In this document: in pieces, positions 35,173 to 44,214 of the stretch
Layout of the letters: each line of letters begins with the position of its first letter
How positions within the stretch are numbered: the stretch's first letter is position 1
Origin: Pseudomonas sp. ACM7
Lineage (GTDB): Bacteria > Pseudomonadota > Gammaproteobacteria > Pseudomonadales > Pseudomonadaceae
Length of the DNA: 64,000 nt
Assembly (NCBI RefSeq): GCF_004136015.1
Contig: NZ_CP024866.1
Span: 4,438,001-4,502,000, forward strand
Reading direction: 5' to 3'
Position numbers and translations under genes: made by a program
The notes under the pieces: model-generated
What the model was told of the DNA's origin: nothing
Seen by the model: the letters and a program-made list of their open reading frames with translations, nothing else
The model's database searches: none

Positions 35173-36368
35173 CGCGCGTCTCTTTCTTCGCGATACTTTG
35201 GCGCTTGCCGGTACAGATAAACGCTAAGCATCAACCCGCTTAAAGCGGCGAGGGCGGCGAACAGGAAGATCGAGGCAAAGCCAAAGCCTGCTGCAACGGC
35301 ACCCGCCACTGGCCCGGTGATCCCCAGCGACAAATCGATAAACAACGAATAAGCCCCGACTGCCGCACCACGGCTGGACGCCGGCACCAGGTTGACCGCT
35401 TCCACCCCCAGCGCGGGGAACACCAGCGAGAAGCCGAACCCGCTCAGCGCCGCACCGGCCAATGCCCAATGAGCGTCCGGCGCCAGCCATAGCAGCAGCA
35501 ACCCAAGCGTTTCCACCGACAGGCAGGCAATCGCTACGCGAAAGCCGCCGAGGCGGTTGATCAGGTTGCCGAACAGCAGCCGCGCACCAATAAAACTGGC
35601 ACCGAACAAGCTCAAGCACAGCACCGCATTGGACCAATGCTGAGTCGCGTAATAGAGGGTGATGAAGGTGGCGATGGTGCCAAAGCCGATGGAACCCAGC
35701 GCCAGACCGCACCCATGTGGCAGCACTCGCCCCAGCACATGCATGAACGGCAAGCGTTCACCGACAACGATTGGCGCGGCGGTTTTCGGCCAGGCCAGCA
35801 CGAGGCCGAGGACGGCCAGCAGCACGATGCTCACGCCCATGCTCCACAAACCCAATTCACCGACCAGCCACACCCCCAGCGGGGCGCCAATGGCGATGGC
35901 GCCATAGCTGGCGATGCCGTTCCAAGAGATGACTTTGGCGGTGTTGGCCGCACCGACCCGGCCAATGCCCCAGCCGATCGAACCCGAACCCACCAGGCTT
36001 TCCGCGCTGCCAAGCACTAATCGGCCGATCAACAGGCTGATCAGGCTGAGCATCGGCAGGCTCTGGGTCCAGGCCGAAATCAGCATGAACACTCCACTCA
36101 AACCGCAGCCGGCGAGGCCGTACATTACGGCGAGTTTGCTGCCCTTGTTGTCGATGATTTTCCCGGCATAAGGACGGCTGAGCAGGGTGGCCAGGTATTG
36201 CACGCTGATCACCAGGCCGGCGATTACGGCGCCGAAGCCCAGATCGCTGTGGACGTAGCCCGGCAACACGGCCAGGGGAATGCCGATATTCAGGTAGCCG
36301 ATGAAGGTGAACAGGACGATGGAAACGACTTGCAGCGTGACCGCCAGGGGGCGCTGGTTTTCAGACAT
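35169..36368 (-). CDS. MFS transporter (YhhS/YfcJ-like)
   Basis: 399 residues with twelve predicted helices. MFS features: [21 protein letters not shown] (motif A-like loop 2-3) and [25 protein letters not shown]. The family (YhhS/YfcJ) includes putative sugar or drug exporters; substrate unknown. It is convergent with arfB. Confidence 0.88.
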   Translation of the reverse strand: MSENQRPLAVTLQVVSIVLFTFIGYLNIGIPLAVLPGYVHSDLGFGAVIAGLVISVQYLATLLSRPYAGKIIDNKGSKLAVMYGLAGCGLSGVFMLISAWTQSLPMLSLISLLIGRLVLGSAESLVGSGSIGWGIGRVGAANTAKVISWNGIASYGAIAIGAPLGVWLVGELGLWSMGVSIVLLAVLGLVLAWPKTAAPIVVGERLPFMHVLGRVLPHGCGLALGSIGFGTIATFITLYYATQHWSNAVLCLSLFGASFIGARLLFGNLINRLGGFRVAIACLSVETLGLLLLWLAPDAHWALAGAALSGFGFSLVFPALGVEAVNLVPASSRGAAVGAYSLFIDLSLGITGPVAGAVAAGFGFASIFLFAALAALSGLMLSVYLYRQAPKYREERDAR

Positions 36369-36473
36369 GGGTAAAGATCCACGGGGAAGCAGGATAGATA
36401 GGCTGCTTATGATAGCGGCGCGAGCGGCTACTGGTCGTGAAAAAAGTAAAACTATTTGCCGGGCGGGGATGAA

Positions 36474-36656
36474 TCAGGGCTTTGCGGGGGCAACCAGTTG
36501 TGTCGTGACCAGGGCGGCCAGGGCGTTTTCTTCGCTACCGAAACGGGCGAGCAGCGCGGCTTGTTTCTCGGGGGAAAGGCGATTCCAGATCTCGATCATC
36601 TTCTCGGCGGTGCCGATCAGGACGCTGGCTTGGGTTTCGCTAAAGTCATCGGTCAT
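36474..36656 (-). CDS. Small hypothetical protein
   Basis: 60 residues from the ATG at 36656 (MTDDFSETQASVLIGTAEKM). The sequence is helical and amphipathic with no known domain (EIWNRLSPEKQAALLARFGSEENALAALV). The ribosome binding site is weak, and support is mainly composition and lack of a competing frame. It lies upstream of, and in the opposite direction to, nothing obvious; the MFS gene is divergent. Confidence 0.55.
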   Translation of the reverse strand: MTDDFSETQASVLIGTAEKMIEIWNRLSPEKQAALLARFGSEENALAALVTTQLVAPAKP

Positions 36657-36731
36657 GGTGGGGCTCAAGGGTTCAGGCGGTGTGGAAAGCGCATGTTAGC
36701 GCTTTCCACACGGTCTGGCATTGCAGGTGAA

Positions 36732-36863
36732 TCAGTCTTCGCTGTCGGCCTTGCGGCGTTCAGTGGCTTCTTTTGGCTCGGGCTGTTGGGCACCGGCTTG
36801 TTGCGTGGGCGTCTGCTCAGTTTCGTGCAGGCTTGGGAAGGGGAGATTAGGGATCTCGTGCAT
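36732..36863 (-). CDS. Small hypothetical protein, Glu/Pro/Gln-rich
   Basis: 43 residues from the ATG at 36863 (MHEIPNLPFPSLHETEQT), with GAGGAG 7 nt upstream, a strong ribosome binding site. The composition is polar and disordered (QQAGAQQPEPKEATERRK). The longer frame to 37085 includes a REP element and is rejected. No function is known. Confidence 0.55.
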   Translation of the reverse strand: MHEIPNLPFPSLHETEQTPTQQAGAQQPEPKEATERRKADSED

Positions 36864-37029
36864 ATCGCGCTCCTCGCAAAGTCTGTTGATAGATCTGGTA
36901 GATCCGCGCTTTAAAAAAAAAGCCTGGGAAGGATACAGCAGGAGAAATGACAAATAGACTTTTATATCCAATTGTTGCGACGGATGGGATTGTCTAGACA
37001 GGTCTGGAAGAGGGAGCGACACAAAACAA

Positions 37030-37150
37030 ATGTGGGAGCGGGCTTGCTCCGGGCGGCGTTCCGACGAAAGCGGTGTGTCAGGCAACGATGATGTCGACTG
37101 ACACTCCGCCTTCGTCGGAACGCCGCCCGGAGCAAGCCCGCTCCCACAGG
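37030..37150. repeat. REP pair with both arms modified (CGGGCGGCGTTCCGA insert)
   Basis: Both arms carry the same inserted segment after GCTTGCTC, in complementary form, so pairing is retained and the stem is longer than in the standard element. It lies between the 43-residue gene and phhC. Confidence 0.85.
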
Positions 37151-37171
37151 GTGACTTGCAGTGCTTGATGG

Positions 37172-38365
37172 TTACTTGCAGACGTCGGCGATGGCCTCGG
37201 CCAGCAGATCCAGACGCGTCGCATCAATACCGGCCACGTTGGCCCGGCCTGAGTTGACCATGTAAACGCTGTGGTGATCACGCAGTTGTTTGACTTGGTC
37301 CGGCGTCAAACCGGTGTAGGAAAACATCCCGCGCTGCACGCCGATGTGCGCAAAGCGTTCGCGCAAACCATGAGGTTCAAGCGCTTCAACCAAACCGCTA
37401 CGCAGTTGGGCGATACGAAAACGCATGGCTTCCACTTCGTCGGCCCAGAGGCTTTTCAGCTCTGGATCACTGAGGATGGTCGCTACCACAGCAGCGCCAT
37501 GATCCGGTGGTGTCGACCACAGATTGCGAGCGATGTTGGCCAGTTGGCTGCGGATATCCATCAGCTTGTCAGCGGTTTTCGCGCAGACAATCAGCGCGCC
37601 GGTGCGGTCGCGGTACAGGCCGAAGTTCTTCGAGCAGGAACTGGTGATCAGCACTTCCGGCAACGCGGCAGCGAACAACCGCGTCGACCAGGCATCCTGT
37701 TCCAGGCCATCGCCGAAGCCCTGGTAGGCGAAGTCGATCAGTGGCACCAAATCGCGACTGCGCACCACGTCCAGCACCCGGCGCCAATCGTCATGGGACA
37801 GATCGAACCCGGTCGGGTTGTGGCAGCAGGCGTGCAGCAGTACCACATCGCCCTTCGGCGCTTCATTGAGTACCGCGAGCATCGCCTCGACGTCGAGGCG
37901 GTTATCGCTGCCGACGTACGGGTAATGACTGACCTTGACCCCGGCTGCCGCGAAGATGGTTTCGTGAATCGGCCAGGTCGGGTTGCTCAGCCACACGCCA
38001 CGGCCCGGCAGGCACTGGGCAATGAAGTCGGCACTCAAGCGCAGCGCGCCGGTGCCGCCCGGCGTTTGCGTTGCGCCGGCCCGTTGTTCGGCGATTAGCG
38101 GGGAATCGGCACCCAGCACCAATTCAACGATGGCCTTGCCGAACGCCGGTTCACCGTGGCCACCGATGTAGGTTTTGGTGGTCTGACGATCCACCAGGCG
38201 TTGCTCGGCGAGCTTCACGGACTGGGGAATCGGTGTCAGGCCCTGGGCGTCTTTATAGACACCCACGCCGAGGTCGAATTTGCGCGGGTTGGGGTCCTGC
38301 GCATAGGCCTCCATCAGGCCGAGAATCGGGTCGCCGGGTACTCGACCGATGGCGTCGAAATGCAT
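37172..38365 (-). CDS. phhC: PhhC, aromatic amino acid aminotransferase
   Basis: 397 residues, class I PLP-dependent aminotransferase of the TyrB/AspC type ([29 protein letters not shown]). The PLP lysine lies in SSCSKNFGLYRDRTGAL and the C-terminal Arg in GRANVAGI. In Pseudomonas it converts tyrosine to 4-hydroxyphenylpyruvate in phenylalanine catabolism. Its start overlaps the phhB stop by one base (TAATG). Confidence 0.93.
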   Translation of the reverse strand: MHFDAIGRVPGDPILGLMEAYAQDPNPRKFDLGVGVYKDAQGLTPIPQSVKLAEQRLVDRQTTKTYIGGHGEPAFGKAIVELVLGADSPLIAEQRAGATQTPGGTGALRLSADFIAQCLPGRGVWLSNPTWPIHETIFAAAGVKVSHYPYVGSDNRLDVEAMLAVLNEAPKGDVVLLHACCHNPTGFDLSHDDWRRVLDVVRSRDLVPLIDFAYQGFGDGLEQDAWSTRLFAAALPEVLITSSCSKNFGLYRDRTGALIVCAKTADKLMDIRSQLANIARNLWSTPPDHGAAVVATILSDPELKSLWADEVEAMRFRIAQLRSGLVEALEPHGLRERFAHIGVQRGMFSYTGLTPDQVKQLRDHHSVYMVNSGRANVAGIDATRLDLLAEAIADVCK

Positions 38366-38721
38366 TATTTGCGGCCCTCGGCGTCCTTGGCCACTTCGTC
38401 AGTGCGCGCGGCCATGATGAAATCGTTGCGATGCAGGCCCTTGATGGAGTGGCTCCACCAGGTCACGGTGACTTTGCCCCACTCGGTCAGCAGGCCCGGG
38501 TGGTGACCTTCAGCCTCGGAGATTTCACCGACGGCGTTAGTGAACGCCAGTGCGTGCTTGAAGTTCTTGAACAGGAAAACTTTTTCCAGCTGCATCACGC
38601 TGTCGCGCACTTCAATGTTCCAGTCAGGAATCTGCTTGATCAGTACCGGCAGTTCTTCGTCGCTGACCTGAGGAGCGCCGGCTTGGCAGGCTTCGCAGTG
38701 GGCTTGGTTCAATGTGGACAT
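38365..38721 (-). CDS. phhB: PhhB, pterin-4a-carbinolamine dehydratase
   Basis: 118 residues. The PCD signature is visible: [54 protein letters not shown], containing the catalytic EGHHP. It regenerates tetrahydrobiopterin for PhhA. It lies between phhA (104 bp upstream) and phhC (overlapping). Confidence 0.96.
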   Translation of the reverse strand: MSTLNQAHCEACQAGAPQVSDEELPVLIKQIPDWNIEVRDSVMQLEKVFLFKNFKHALAFTNAVGEISEAEGHHPGLLTEWGKVTVTWWSHSIKGLHRNDFIMAARTDEVAKDAEGRK

Positions 38722-38825
38722 GATGGGTTCCTGAAATCGAATTATTGGAAATCGGCCGTCAGTGTCACCACGCTAAACCAAAGCGTCGGTTCCTGACAGG
38801 CTCACTTGATTCTAAAAGCAGCGGA

Positions 38826-39611
38826 TCACGCAGCCTTTGGCGGAAATTTTGGTGTGTGCAAGCCCAGCTGCATGCCTTGCTTGACCATGCCCATGATGTC
38901 TTCGTGGGCCAAGTCGAACAGGCGCTTGAGGTTCGGCAGGGCAAAGTACAGCGGTTGCAGGATGTCGATGCGGTACGGCGTGCGCATGCATTCCAGCGGA
39001 TCGAAGGCCTGATGCTCAGGTTCGTTCGACAGGCAGTAAACGGTCTCTTTTGGCGAGGAGAGAATGCCGCCGCCGTAAATGCGCAGGCCCTCTGGCGTAT
39101 CGACCAGGCCAAACTCGATGGTCATCCAGTACAAACGCGCCAGGTACACGCGTTCTTCCTTGGAAGCCTGCAGGCCAAGTTTGCCGTAGGTGTGGGTGAA
39201 TTCGGCGAACCAAGGGTTGGTCAGCAGCGGGCAGTGGCCAAAAATCTCGTGGAAAATGTCCGGCTCTTGCAGGTAATCCAGTTCTTCGCGGGTACGAATA
39301 AACGTCGCTACCGGGAACTGCTTGTTGGCGAGCAATTCGAAAAAGGTCTGGAAGGGGATCAGTGCGGGAACCCGGGCAACCTGCCACCCGGTGGTTTCAC
39401 CGAGGACCTTGTTGATCTCACCGAGTTGCGGAATGCGGTCGTGGGGCAGACCGAGTTTTTCGATACCGTCCAGGTATTCCTGGCACGCACGACCCTCGAT
39501 CACTTTCAGTTGGCGAGTAATCAGCGTGTTCCACACCGCGTGTTCTTCGGCGGGGTAGTCGATAAAACCTTGCGCATCGGGCTCGCGAGCCACGTATTGC
39601 GTCTGCTTCAT
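38826..39611 (-). CDS. phhA: PhhA, phenylalanine 4-monooxygenase
   Basis: 261 residues, with GGAG before the ATG at 39611. The iron ligands are His121, His126 (FHEIFGHCP) and Glu166 (TIEFGL), as in the P. aeruginosa and C. violaceum enzymes. It converts Phe to Tyr with O2 and tetrahydrobiopterin. phhA-phhB-phhC is one operon; the divergent phhR and two candidate PhhR boxes lie upstream. Confidence 0.97.
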   Translation of the reverse strand: MKQTQYVAREPDAQGFIDYPAEEHAVWNTLITRQLKVIEGRACQEYLDGIEKLGLPHDRIPQLGEINKVLGETTGWQVARVPALIPFQTFFELLANKQFPVATFIRTREELDYLQEPDIFHEIFGHCPLLTNPWFAEFTHTYGKLGLQASKEERVYLARLYWMTIEFGLVDTPEGLRIYGGGILSSPKETVYCLSNEPEHQAFDPLECMRTPYRIDILQPLYFALPNLKRLFDLAHEDIMGMVKQGMQLGLHTPKFPPKAA

Positions 39612-39732
39612 GCTGCTCTCCTGCTAGGGGATTTCGTTCTTGTTATGTCCTGCTATGGACCTAGAAATACCTCAAGAAATGCAGCGTTGCAGCACGTGAG
39701 TCGCGCTGTGCGTAGGAAAATTCGTCGATTTT

Positions 39733-39750
39733 TGTAAAGTATTCGTTACG
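39733..39750. promoter_or_regulatory. Candidate TyrR/PhhR box upstream of phhA
   Basis: TGTAAA-N6-GTTACG on the plus strand; the first half-site matches the TGTAAA-N6-TTTACA consensus exactly and the second in 4 of 6 positions. It lies about 120 bp upstream of phhA, between phhA and phhR. Confidence 0.5.
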
Positions 39751-39805
39751 GATCGGCCGCTATGGCGCAGGGATTGAGATTTGCGGGTTTGAAATGGCGT
39801 GCAGG

Positions 39806-39823
39806 TGTCACATAATCTTGACG
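39806..39823. promoter_or_regulatory. Second, weaker candidate PhhR box
   Basis: TGTCAC-N6-TTGACG matches each half-site of the TyrR-box consensus in 4 of 6 positions. Its centre is 73 bp (about seven helical turns) from the first box. Confidence 0.35.
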
Positions 39824-39873
39824 ACTAATTGAGCCACTCAGTAAAAAAAATATGTCCGAGGCACTGCGAATAC

Positions 39874-39967
39874 CCCTGTGGGAGCGGGCTTGCTCGCGAA
39901 AGCGTCGGCACATCCGACATTGATGTATCAGACAGTCCGCTTTCGCGAGCAAGCCCGCTCCCACAGG
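39874..39967. repeat. REP pair (family A) in the phhR leader
   Basis: CCTGTGGGAGCGGGCTTGCTCGCGAAAGCG faces its complement, ending 48 bp upstream of the phhR start. If phhR is transcribed from the phhA-phhR interval, the REP hairpin is in its 5' leader. Confidence 0.9.
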
Positions 39968-40014
39968 TTATGCGCTCGGCATTAACCTCACTCACCGCTT
40001 TTTCGGGCCTTTAT

Positions 40015-41574
40015 ATGCGTATCAAAGTCCATTGCCAGAACCGTATCGGCATTCTGCGCGACATTCTCAACCTGTTGGTGGAGTACGGGATCAACGTCGC
40101 TCGCGGCGAGGTCGGCGGTGAGCATGGCAATGCGATCTACCTGCATTGCCCGAACCTGATCAACATTCAGTTTCAGGCGTTGCGTCCCAAGTTCGAATCG
40201 ATAGCCGGGGTTTTTGGCGTCAAGCGTGTAGGGCTGATGCCCAGCGAACGTCGGCACATGGAGCTCAATGCGTTGCTCGGCGCCCTGGAGTTTCCGGTGC
40301 TGTCGATCGACATGGGCGGTTCGATCGTCGCGGCCAACCGCGCGGCGGCGCAGTTGCTCGGCGTGCGGGTGGATGAGGTGCCGGGGATTCCGCTGTCGCG
40401 TTACGCCGAGGATTTCGACTTGCCAGAACTGGTGCGCGCCAACAAATCGCGGATCAACGGCTTGCGGGTGAAGGTGAAGGGTGACGTGTTTCTCGCCGAC
40501 ATTGCGCCACTGCAATCGGAACATGACGACAGCGAAGCCATGGCCGGCGCGGTACTCACGCTGCACCGCGCCGACCGGGTCGGTGAACGCATCTATAACG
40601 TGCGCAAGCAGGAGCTGCGCGGTTTCGACAGCATTTTCCAAAGCTCGAAGGTGATGGCTGCGGTGGTGCGCGAAGCTCGACGCATGGCCCCGCTGGATGC
40701 GCCGCTATTAATAGAAGGTGAAACCGGTACGGGTAAAGAGTTGTTGGCGCGAGCCTGCCACCTGGCGAGTCCGCGGGGGCAGTCACCGTTGATGGCGCTC
40801 AACTGCGCCGGTCTGCCGGAATCCATGGCTGAGACGGAGCTGTTCGGCTACGGCCCCGGCGCTTTCGAAGGGGCGCGGGCCGAAGGCAAGCTCGGACTGC
40901 TGGAACTGACGGCGGGCGGTACGCTGTTTCTCGATGGCGTCGGGGAAATGAGCCCGCGTTTACAGGTGAAATTGCTGCGTTTCCTACAGGACGGTTGCTT
41001 CCGTCGTGTGGGCAGCGATGAAGAGGTTTATCTGGATGTGCGGGTGATCTGCGCGACGCAGGTCGACCTGTCCGAGTTGTGTGCACGCGGCGAGTTTCGC
41101 CAGGATTTGTATCACCGCTTGAACGTGCTTTCACTGCACATCCCGCCACTGCGCGAATGCCTCGATGGTTTGACGCCGCTGGTGGAACACTTCCTCGATC
41201 AGGCCAGTCGGCAGATCGGTTGCCCACTGCCGAAACTGGCGCCGGCGGCGATGGAGCGGCTCAGTCACTATCATTGGCCGGGCAATGTTCGGCAATTGGA
41301 GAACGTGTTGTTCCAGGCGGTTTCCTTGTGCGAGGGCGGGACCGTCAAGGCCGAACATATTCGCCTGCCGGACTACGGCGTGCGTCAGCCACTTGGCGAT
41401 TTCTCGCTCGAGGGCGGGTTGGACGAGATTGTCGGGCGTTTCGAGAAAGCGGTGCTTGAGCGCTTGTACTCCGAGCACCCGAGCAGTCGCCAACTGGGTA
41501 AGCGGCTCGGTGTTTCGCATACGACCATTGCCAATAAGTTGCGTGAGTATGAGGTCGGCAAGACTGAGTCATAG
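40015..41574 (+). CDS. phhR: PhhR, aromatic amino acid regulator of the TyrR type
   Basis: 519 residues from the ATG at 40015 (MRIKVHCQNRIGILRDIL), the known PhhR/TyrR start; the frame is open upstream through the REP pair. Domains: ACT (about 1-75), PAS (about 80-190), AAA+ (about 205-425; Walker A GETGTGKE, Walker B LFLDGVGE), C-terminal Fis-type HTH (LGVSHTTIANKLREY). The sigma-54 contact loop reads GAFEGA, not GAFTGA, which suggests activation through sigma-70, as known for P. putida PhhR. It responds to Phe/Tyr and controls phhABC. Confidence 0.95.
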   Translation: MRIKVHCQNRIGILRDILNLLVEYGINVARGEVGGEHGNAIYLHCPNLINIQFQALRPKFESIAGVFGVKRVGLMPSERRHMELNALLGALEFPVLSIDMGGSIVAANRAAAQLLGVRVDEVPGIPLSRYAEDFDLPELVRANKSRINGLRVKVKGDVFLADIAPLQSEHDDSEAMAGAVLTLHRADRVGERIYNVRKQELRGFDSIFQSSKVMAAVVREARRMAPLDAPLLIEGETGTGKELLARACHLASPRGQSPLMALNCAGLPESMAETELFGYGPGAFEGARAEGKLGLLELTAGGTLFLDGVGEMSPRLQVKLLRFLQDGCFRRVGSDEEVYLDVRVICATQVDLSELCARGEFRQDLYHRLNVLSLHIPPLRECLDGLTPLVEHFLDQASRQIGCPLPKLAPAAMERLSHYHWPGNVRQLENVLFQAVSLCEGGTVKAEHIRLPDYGVRQPLGDFSLEGGLDEIVGRFEKAVLERLYSEHPSSRQLGKRLGVSHTTIANKLREYEVGKTES

Positions 41575-41602
41575 CGGGCACTTGCTTTGTTTGTACTGGC
41601 CC

Positions 41603-41683
41603 CATCGCGAGCAAGCTCGCTCCCACAGGGATCTTCAGCGCGACTCAGATTCCATGTGGGAGCGAGCTTGCTCGCGATAGCGG
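41603..41683. repeat. REP pair (family A), outward order
   Basis: CATCGCGAGCAAGCTCGCTCCCACA and TGTGGGAGCGAGCTTGCTCGCGAT point away from each other, with a GCGAGCTTGC core in place of GCGGGCTTGC. It separates phhR from the flgF promoter region. Confidence 0.88.
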
Positions 41684-41821
41684 TGGCGGCCGTTGCCTAA
41701 GGTCAAGCGTTGCCACTAAACGGCATAACACCGCCGGTTTTTCGTCTTCGACACAATCCTCCAATTCCCTCTGAACCCCTCAAGTCCTTTGTTTGCCGGG
41801 CCCTGCGCCGCCAGAAAAAAG

Positions 41822-41839
41822 TTGGTCTGCAAATTGCTT
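41822..41839 (+). promoter_or_regulatory. Sigma-54 promoter of flgF
   Basis: TTGGTCTGCAAATTGCTT has the invariant GG (41824-41825), 10-bp spacing and GC (41836-41837) of a -24/-12 promoter, with an exact TTGCTT -12 box. It lies 56 bp before the flgF start. Confidence 0.75.
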
Positions 41840-41894
41840 ATGGCTCAGCAGTACAGCAGTGGGCGGCAAACGTCCGGCATGCAGAGGAAAGAGT

Positions 41895-42635
41895 GTGGAC
41901 AAGTACCTTTATGTGGCAATGACCGGCGCCAGCCAGAATGCACTGGCGCAGAAGGCTCATGCCAACAACCTGGCGAACATCTCCACCAACGGCTTCCAGA
42001 AAGACCTGGAGCAGGCTCGTTCGATGCCGGTGTTTGGTGACAGCTTTCCGGCGCGTGCGTTTGCCTTGTCCGAACGTCCGGCCACCGATTTTTCCCCTGG
42101 CGCATTGGTGGAAACCGGTCGCGACCTCGATGTCGCCGTGCAAGGCAATGGCTGGATCGCCGTGCAAAACCCTGACGGCGGCGAAAGCTACGTGCGCACC
42201 GGCAGCCTGAACGTCGACGCCCTGGGCGTGCTGCGGGCCGGCAACGGTATGCCGGTGATGGGCAATGGCGGGCCGATTGCCGTGCCGCCCGAGCAGCAAA
42301 TCGAAGTGGGCGAGGACGGCACCATCAGCATTCGTGCGATGGGCGAAGGTCCTCGCGTGATGGCGGAAGTCGACCGCATCAAGCTGGTTAATCCTGACTT
42401 CAAGAACATGACCAAAGGCCTGGACGGTTCGATCCACACCAAGGACGGCAAGCCGGCGCAAGCCGATGCTGGCGTCAAACTGGTGTCCGGTTTCCTTGAG
42501 TCGAGCAACGTCAACGCCGTGGAAGAGATGACTTCGGTGCTGGCCCTGGCCAAGCAGTTCGAGCTGCACATCAAGATGATGAACACCGCCAAAGAAGACG
42601 ACCAGGCCATGGCTCGGGTCTTGCAGATCAGCTAA
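41895..42635 (+). CDS. flgF: FlgF, flagellar proximal rod protein
   Basis: 246 residues from the GTG at 41895 (VDKYLYVAMTGASQNALAQKAHANNLANISTNGFQKD), with GAGGAAAG upstream. The conserved rod N-terminal heptad (NNLANISTNGF) and C-terminal FLESSNVNAVEEMT pattern are present. It starts the flgFGHIJKL run. Unlike the contiguous flgBCDEFGHIJKL cluster of P. aeruginosa, flgBCDE is not upstream here; phhR is. Confidence 0.96.
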   Translation: MDKYLYVAMTGASQNALAQKAHANNLANISTNGFQKDLEQARSMPVFGDSFPARAFALSERPATDFSPGALVETGRDLDVAVQGNGWIAVQNPDGGESYVRTGSLNVDALGVLRAGNGMPVMGNGGPIAVPPEQQIEVGEDGTISIRAMGEGPRVMAEVDRIKLVNPDFKNMTKGLDGSIHTKDGKPAQADAGVKLVSGFLESSNVNAVEEMTSVLALAKQFELHIKMMNTAKEDDQAMARVLQIS

Positions 42636-42680
42636 TTATCAGAACGTCGCGCCGTAAAACAGGCGCACGAGGAGAATCGA

Positions 42681-43466
42681 ATGCTTCCGGCTCTATGGGT
42701 TGCCAAAACAGGTCTGTCCGCCCAGGACACCAACCTGACGACCATTTCCAACAACCTGGCCAACGTGTCGACCACGGGTTTCAAACGTGACCGCGCCGAG
42801 TTCCAGGACTTGCTCTACCAGATCAAACGCCAGCCAGGCGCCCAGTCGACCCAGGACAGTGAACTGCCGTCGGGTCTGCAATTGGGTACCGGTGTGCGCA
42901 TTGTCGGCACCCAGAAAAACTTCACCGCCGGCAGCCTGCAAACCACTGAGCAGCCGTTGGACATGGCCATCGACGGTCGCGGTTTCTTCCAGATTCTTCA
43001 GCCGGACGGCACGACTTCCTACACCCGTGACGGTACGTTTCACCTGGACTCCAACGGTCAGATCGTGAACTCCAGCGGCTTTGCCCTGGAACCGGCCATT
43101 GTCATTCCGAACGATGCCCAGACCTTCACAGTCGGTCGCGACGGTACCGTGTCCATCACCGTTGCCGGCAACCCGGCCTCCCAGGTAATCGGCAACCTGC
43201 AAACCGCCGACTTCATCAACCCGGCTGGTCTGCAAGCCGTGGGCAACAACCTGTTCCTGGAAACCGCGGCCAGTGGCGCGCCGCAAGTCGGCACCCCGGG
43301 CCTGGCCGGTTTCGGCACCACGCTGCAGAACACCCTGGAAACCTCGAACGTCAGCACCGTTGAAGAGATGGTCAACATGATCACCACTCAGCGCGCTTAC
43401 GAGATGAACTCCAAGGTGATCTCGACCGCCGACCAGATGCTCTCGTTCGTAACGCAGAATCTGTAA
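42681..43466 (+). CDS. flgG: FlgG, flagellar distal rod protein
   Basis: 261 residues, the exact family length, with GAGGAG before the ATG. Rod N-terminus (ALWVAKTGLSAQDTNLTTISNNLANVSTTGFKRDRAEF) and C-terminus (ETSNVSTVEEMVNMITTQRAYEMNSK) are canonical. It forms the distal rod within the P and L rings. Confidence 0.97.
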   Translation: MLPALWVAKTGLSAQDTNLTTISNNLANVSTTGFKRDRAEFQDLLYQIKRQPGAQSTQDSELPSGLQLGTGVRIVGTQKNFTAGSLQTTEQPLDMAIDGRGFFQILQPDGTTSYTRDGTFHLDSNGQIVNSSGFALEPAIVIPNDAQTFTVGRDGTVSITVAGNPASQVIGNLQTADFINPAGLQAVGNNLFLETAASGAPQVGTPGLAGFGTTLQNTLETSNVSTVEEMVNMITTQRAYEMNSKVISTADQMLSFVTQNL

Positions 43467-43518
43467 TCAAGTCTATGAGGCGGCCATCAGGTCGCCGGCA
43501 ACACCGTGAGGTAGGGTC

Positions 43519-44214
43519 ATGAATCGCTTCGTATCTGTTCTGGCACTGAGTGGGATCGCCGCGCTTTCGGGCTGCGTCGGTCCGACGCCCAAACCCAATG
43601 ACCCTTACTACGCCCCGGTGTTACCGCGCACGCCGCTGCCGGCGGCGGCCAATAACGGCTCGATCTACCAGGCCGGTTTCGAACAGAACCTGTACAGCGA
43701 CCGCAAGGCGTTCCGGGTCGGCGACATCATCACCATCACCCTGAACGAGAAGACCCAGGCCAGCAAAAACGCCAATTCCCAGGTTGGCAAGACCAGCAAG
43801 GCCAGCATTGGCCTGTCCTCATTGTTCGGCAGTACGCCCAACACGAATAACCCGCTGGGCAGCGGTGACTTGAGTCTGGATGCCGCTTACAGTGGCGACC
43901 GCGCGACCAAGGGTGACAGCAAGGCCGGGCAGGGCAACAGCCTCACTGGCTCGATCACGGTGACCGTCGCCGACGTGTTGCCCAACGGCATCATCGCCGT
44001 GCGCGGCGAGAAGTGGATGACCCTCAATACGGGTGATGAGCTGGTGCGGATTGCCGGTCTGGTTCGGGCCGATGACATCTCGACTGACAACACCGTCTCG
44101 TCGACCCGTATCGCCGATGCACGCATCACCTATTCGGGCACCGGTTCGTTTGCCGATGCGAGTCAGCCAGGCTGGTTCGACCGTTTCTTCCTCAGCCCGC
44201 TGTTCCCTTTCTAG
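43519..44214 (+). CDS. flgH: FlgH, flagellar L-ring lipoprotein
   Basis: 231 residues. Lipobox at residues 16-19 (LSGC) with Cys19 as the lipidation site. FlgH core: [24 protein letters not shown] and [25 protein letters not shown]. It forms the outer-membrane ring of the basal body. The flgI start follows directly. Confidence 0.97.
   Translation: MNRFVSVLALSGIAALSGCVGPTPKPNDPYYAPVLPRTPLPAAANNGSIYQAGFEQNLYSDRKAFRVGDIITITLNEKTQASKNANSQVGKTSKASIGLSSLFGSTPNTNNPLGSGDLSLDAAYSGDRATKGDSKAGQGNSLTGSITVTVADVLPNGIIAVRGEKWMTLNTGDELVRIAGLVRADDISTDNTVSSTRIADARITYSGTGSFADASQPGWFDRFFLSPLFPF

Noticed and set aside
39829..40014. Upstream extension of phhR
   Set aside because: It translates a REP pair; MRIKVHCQNR at 40015 is the conserved start.
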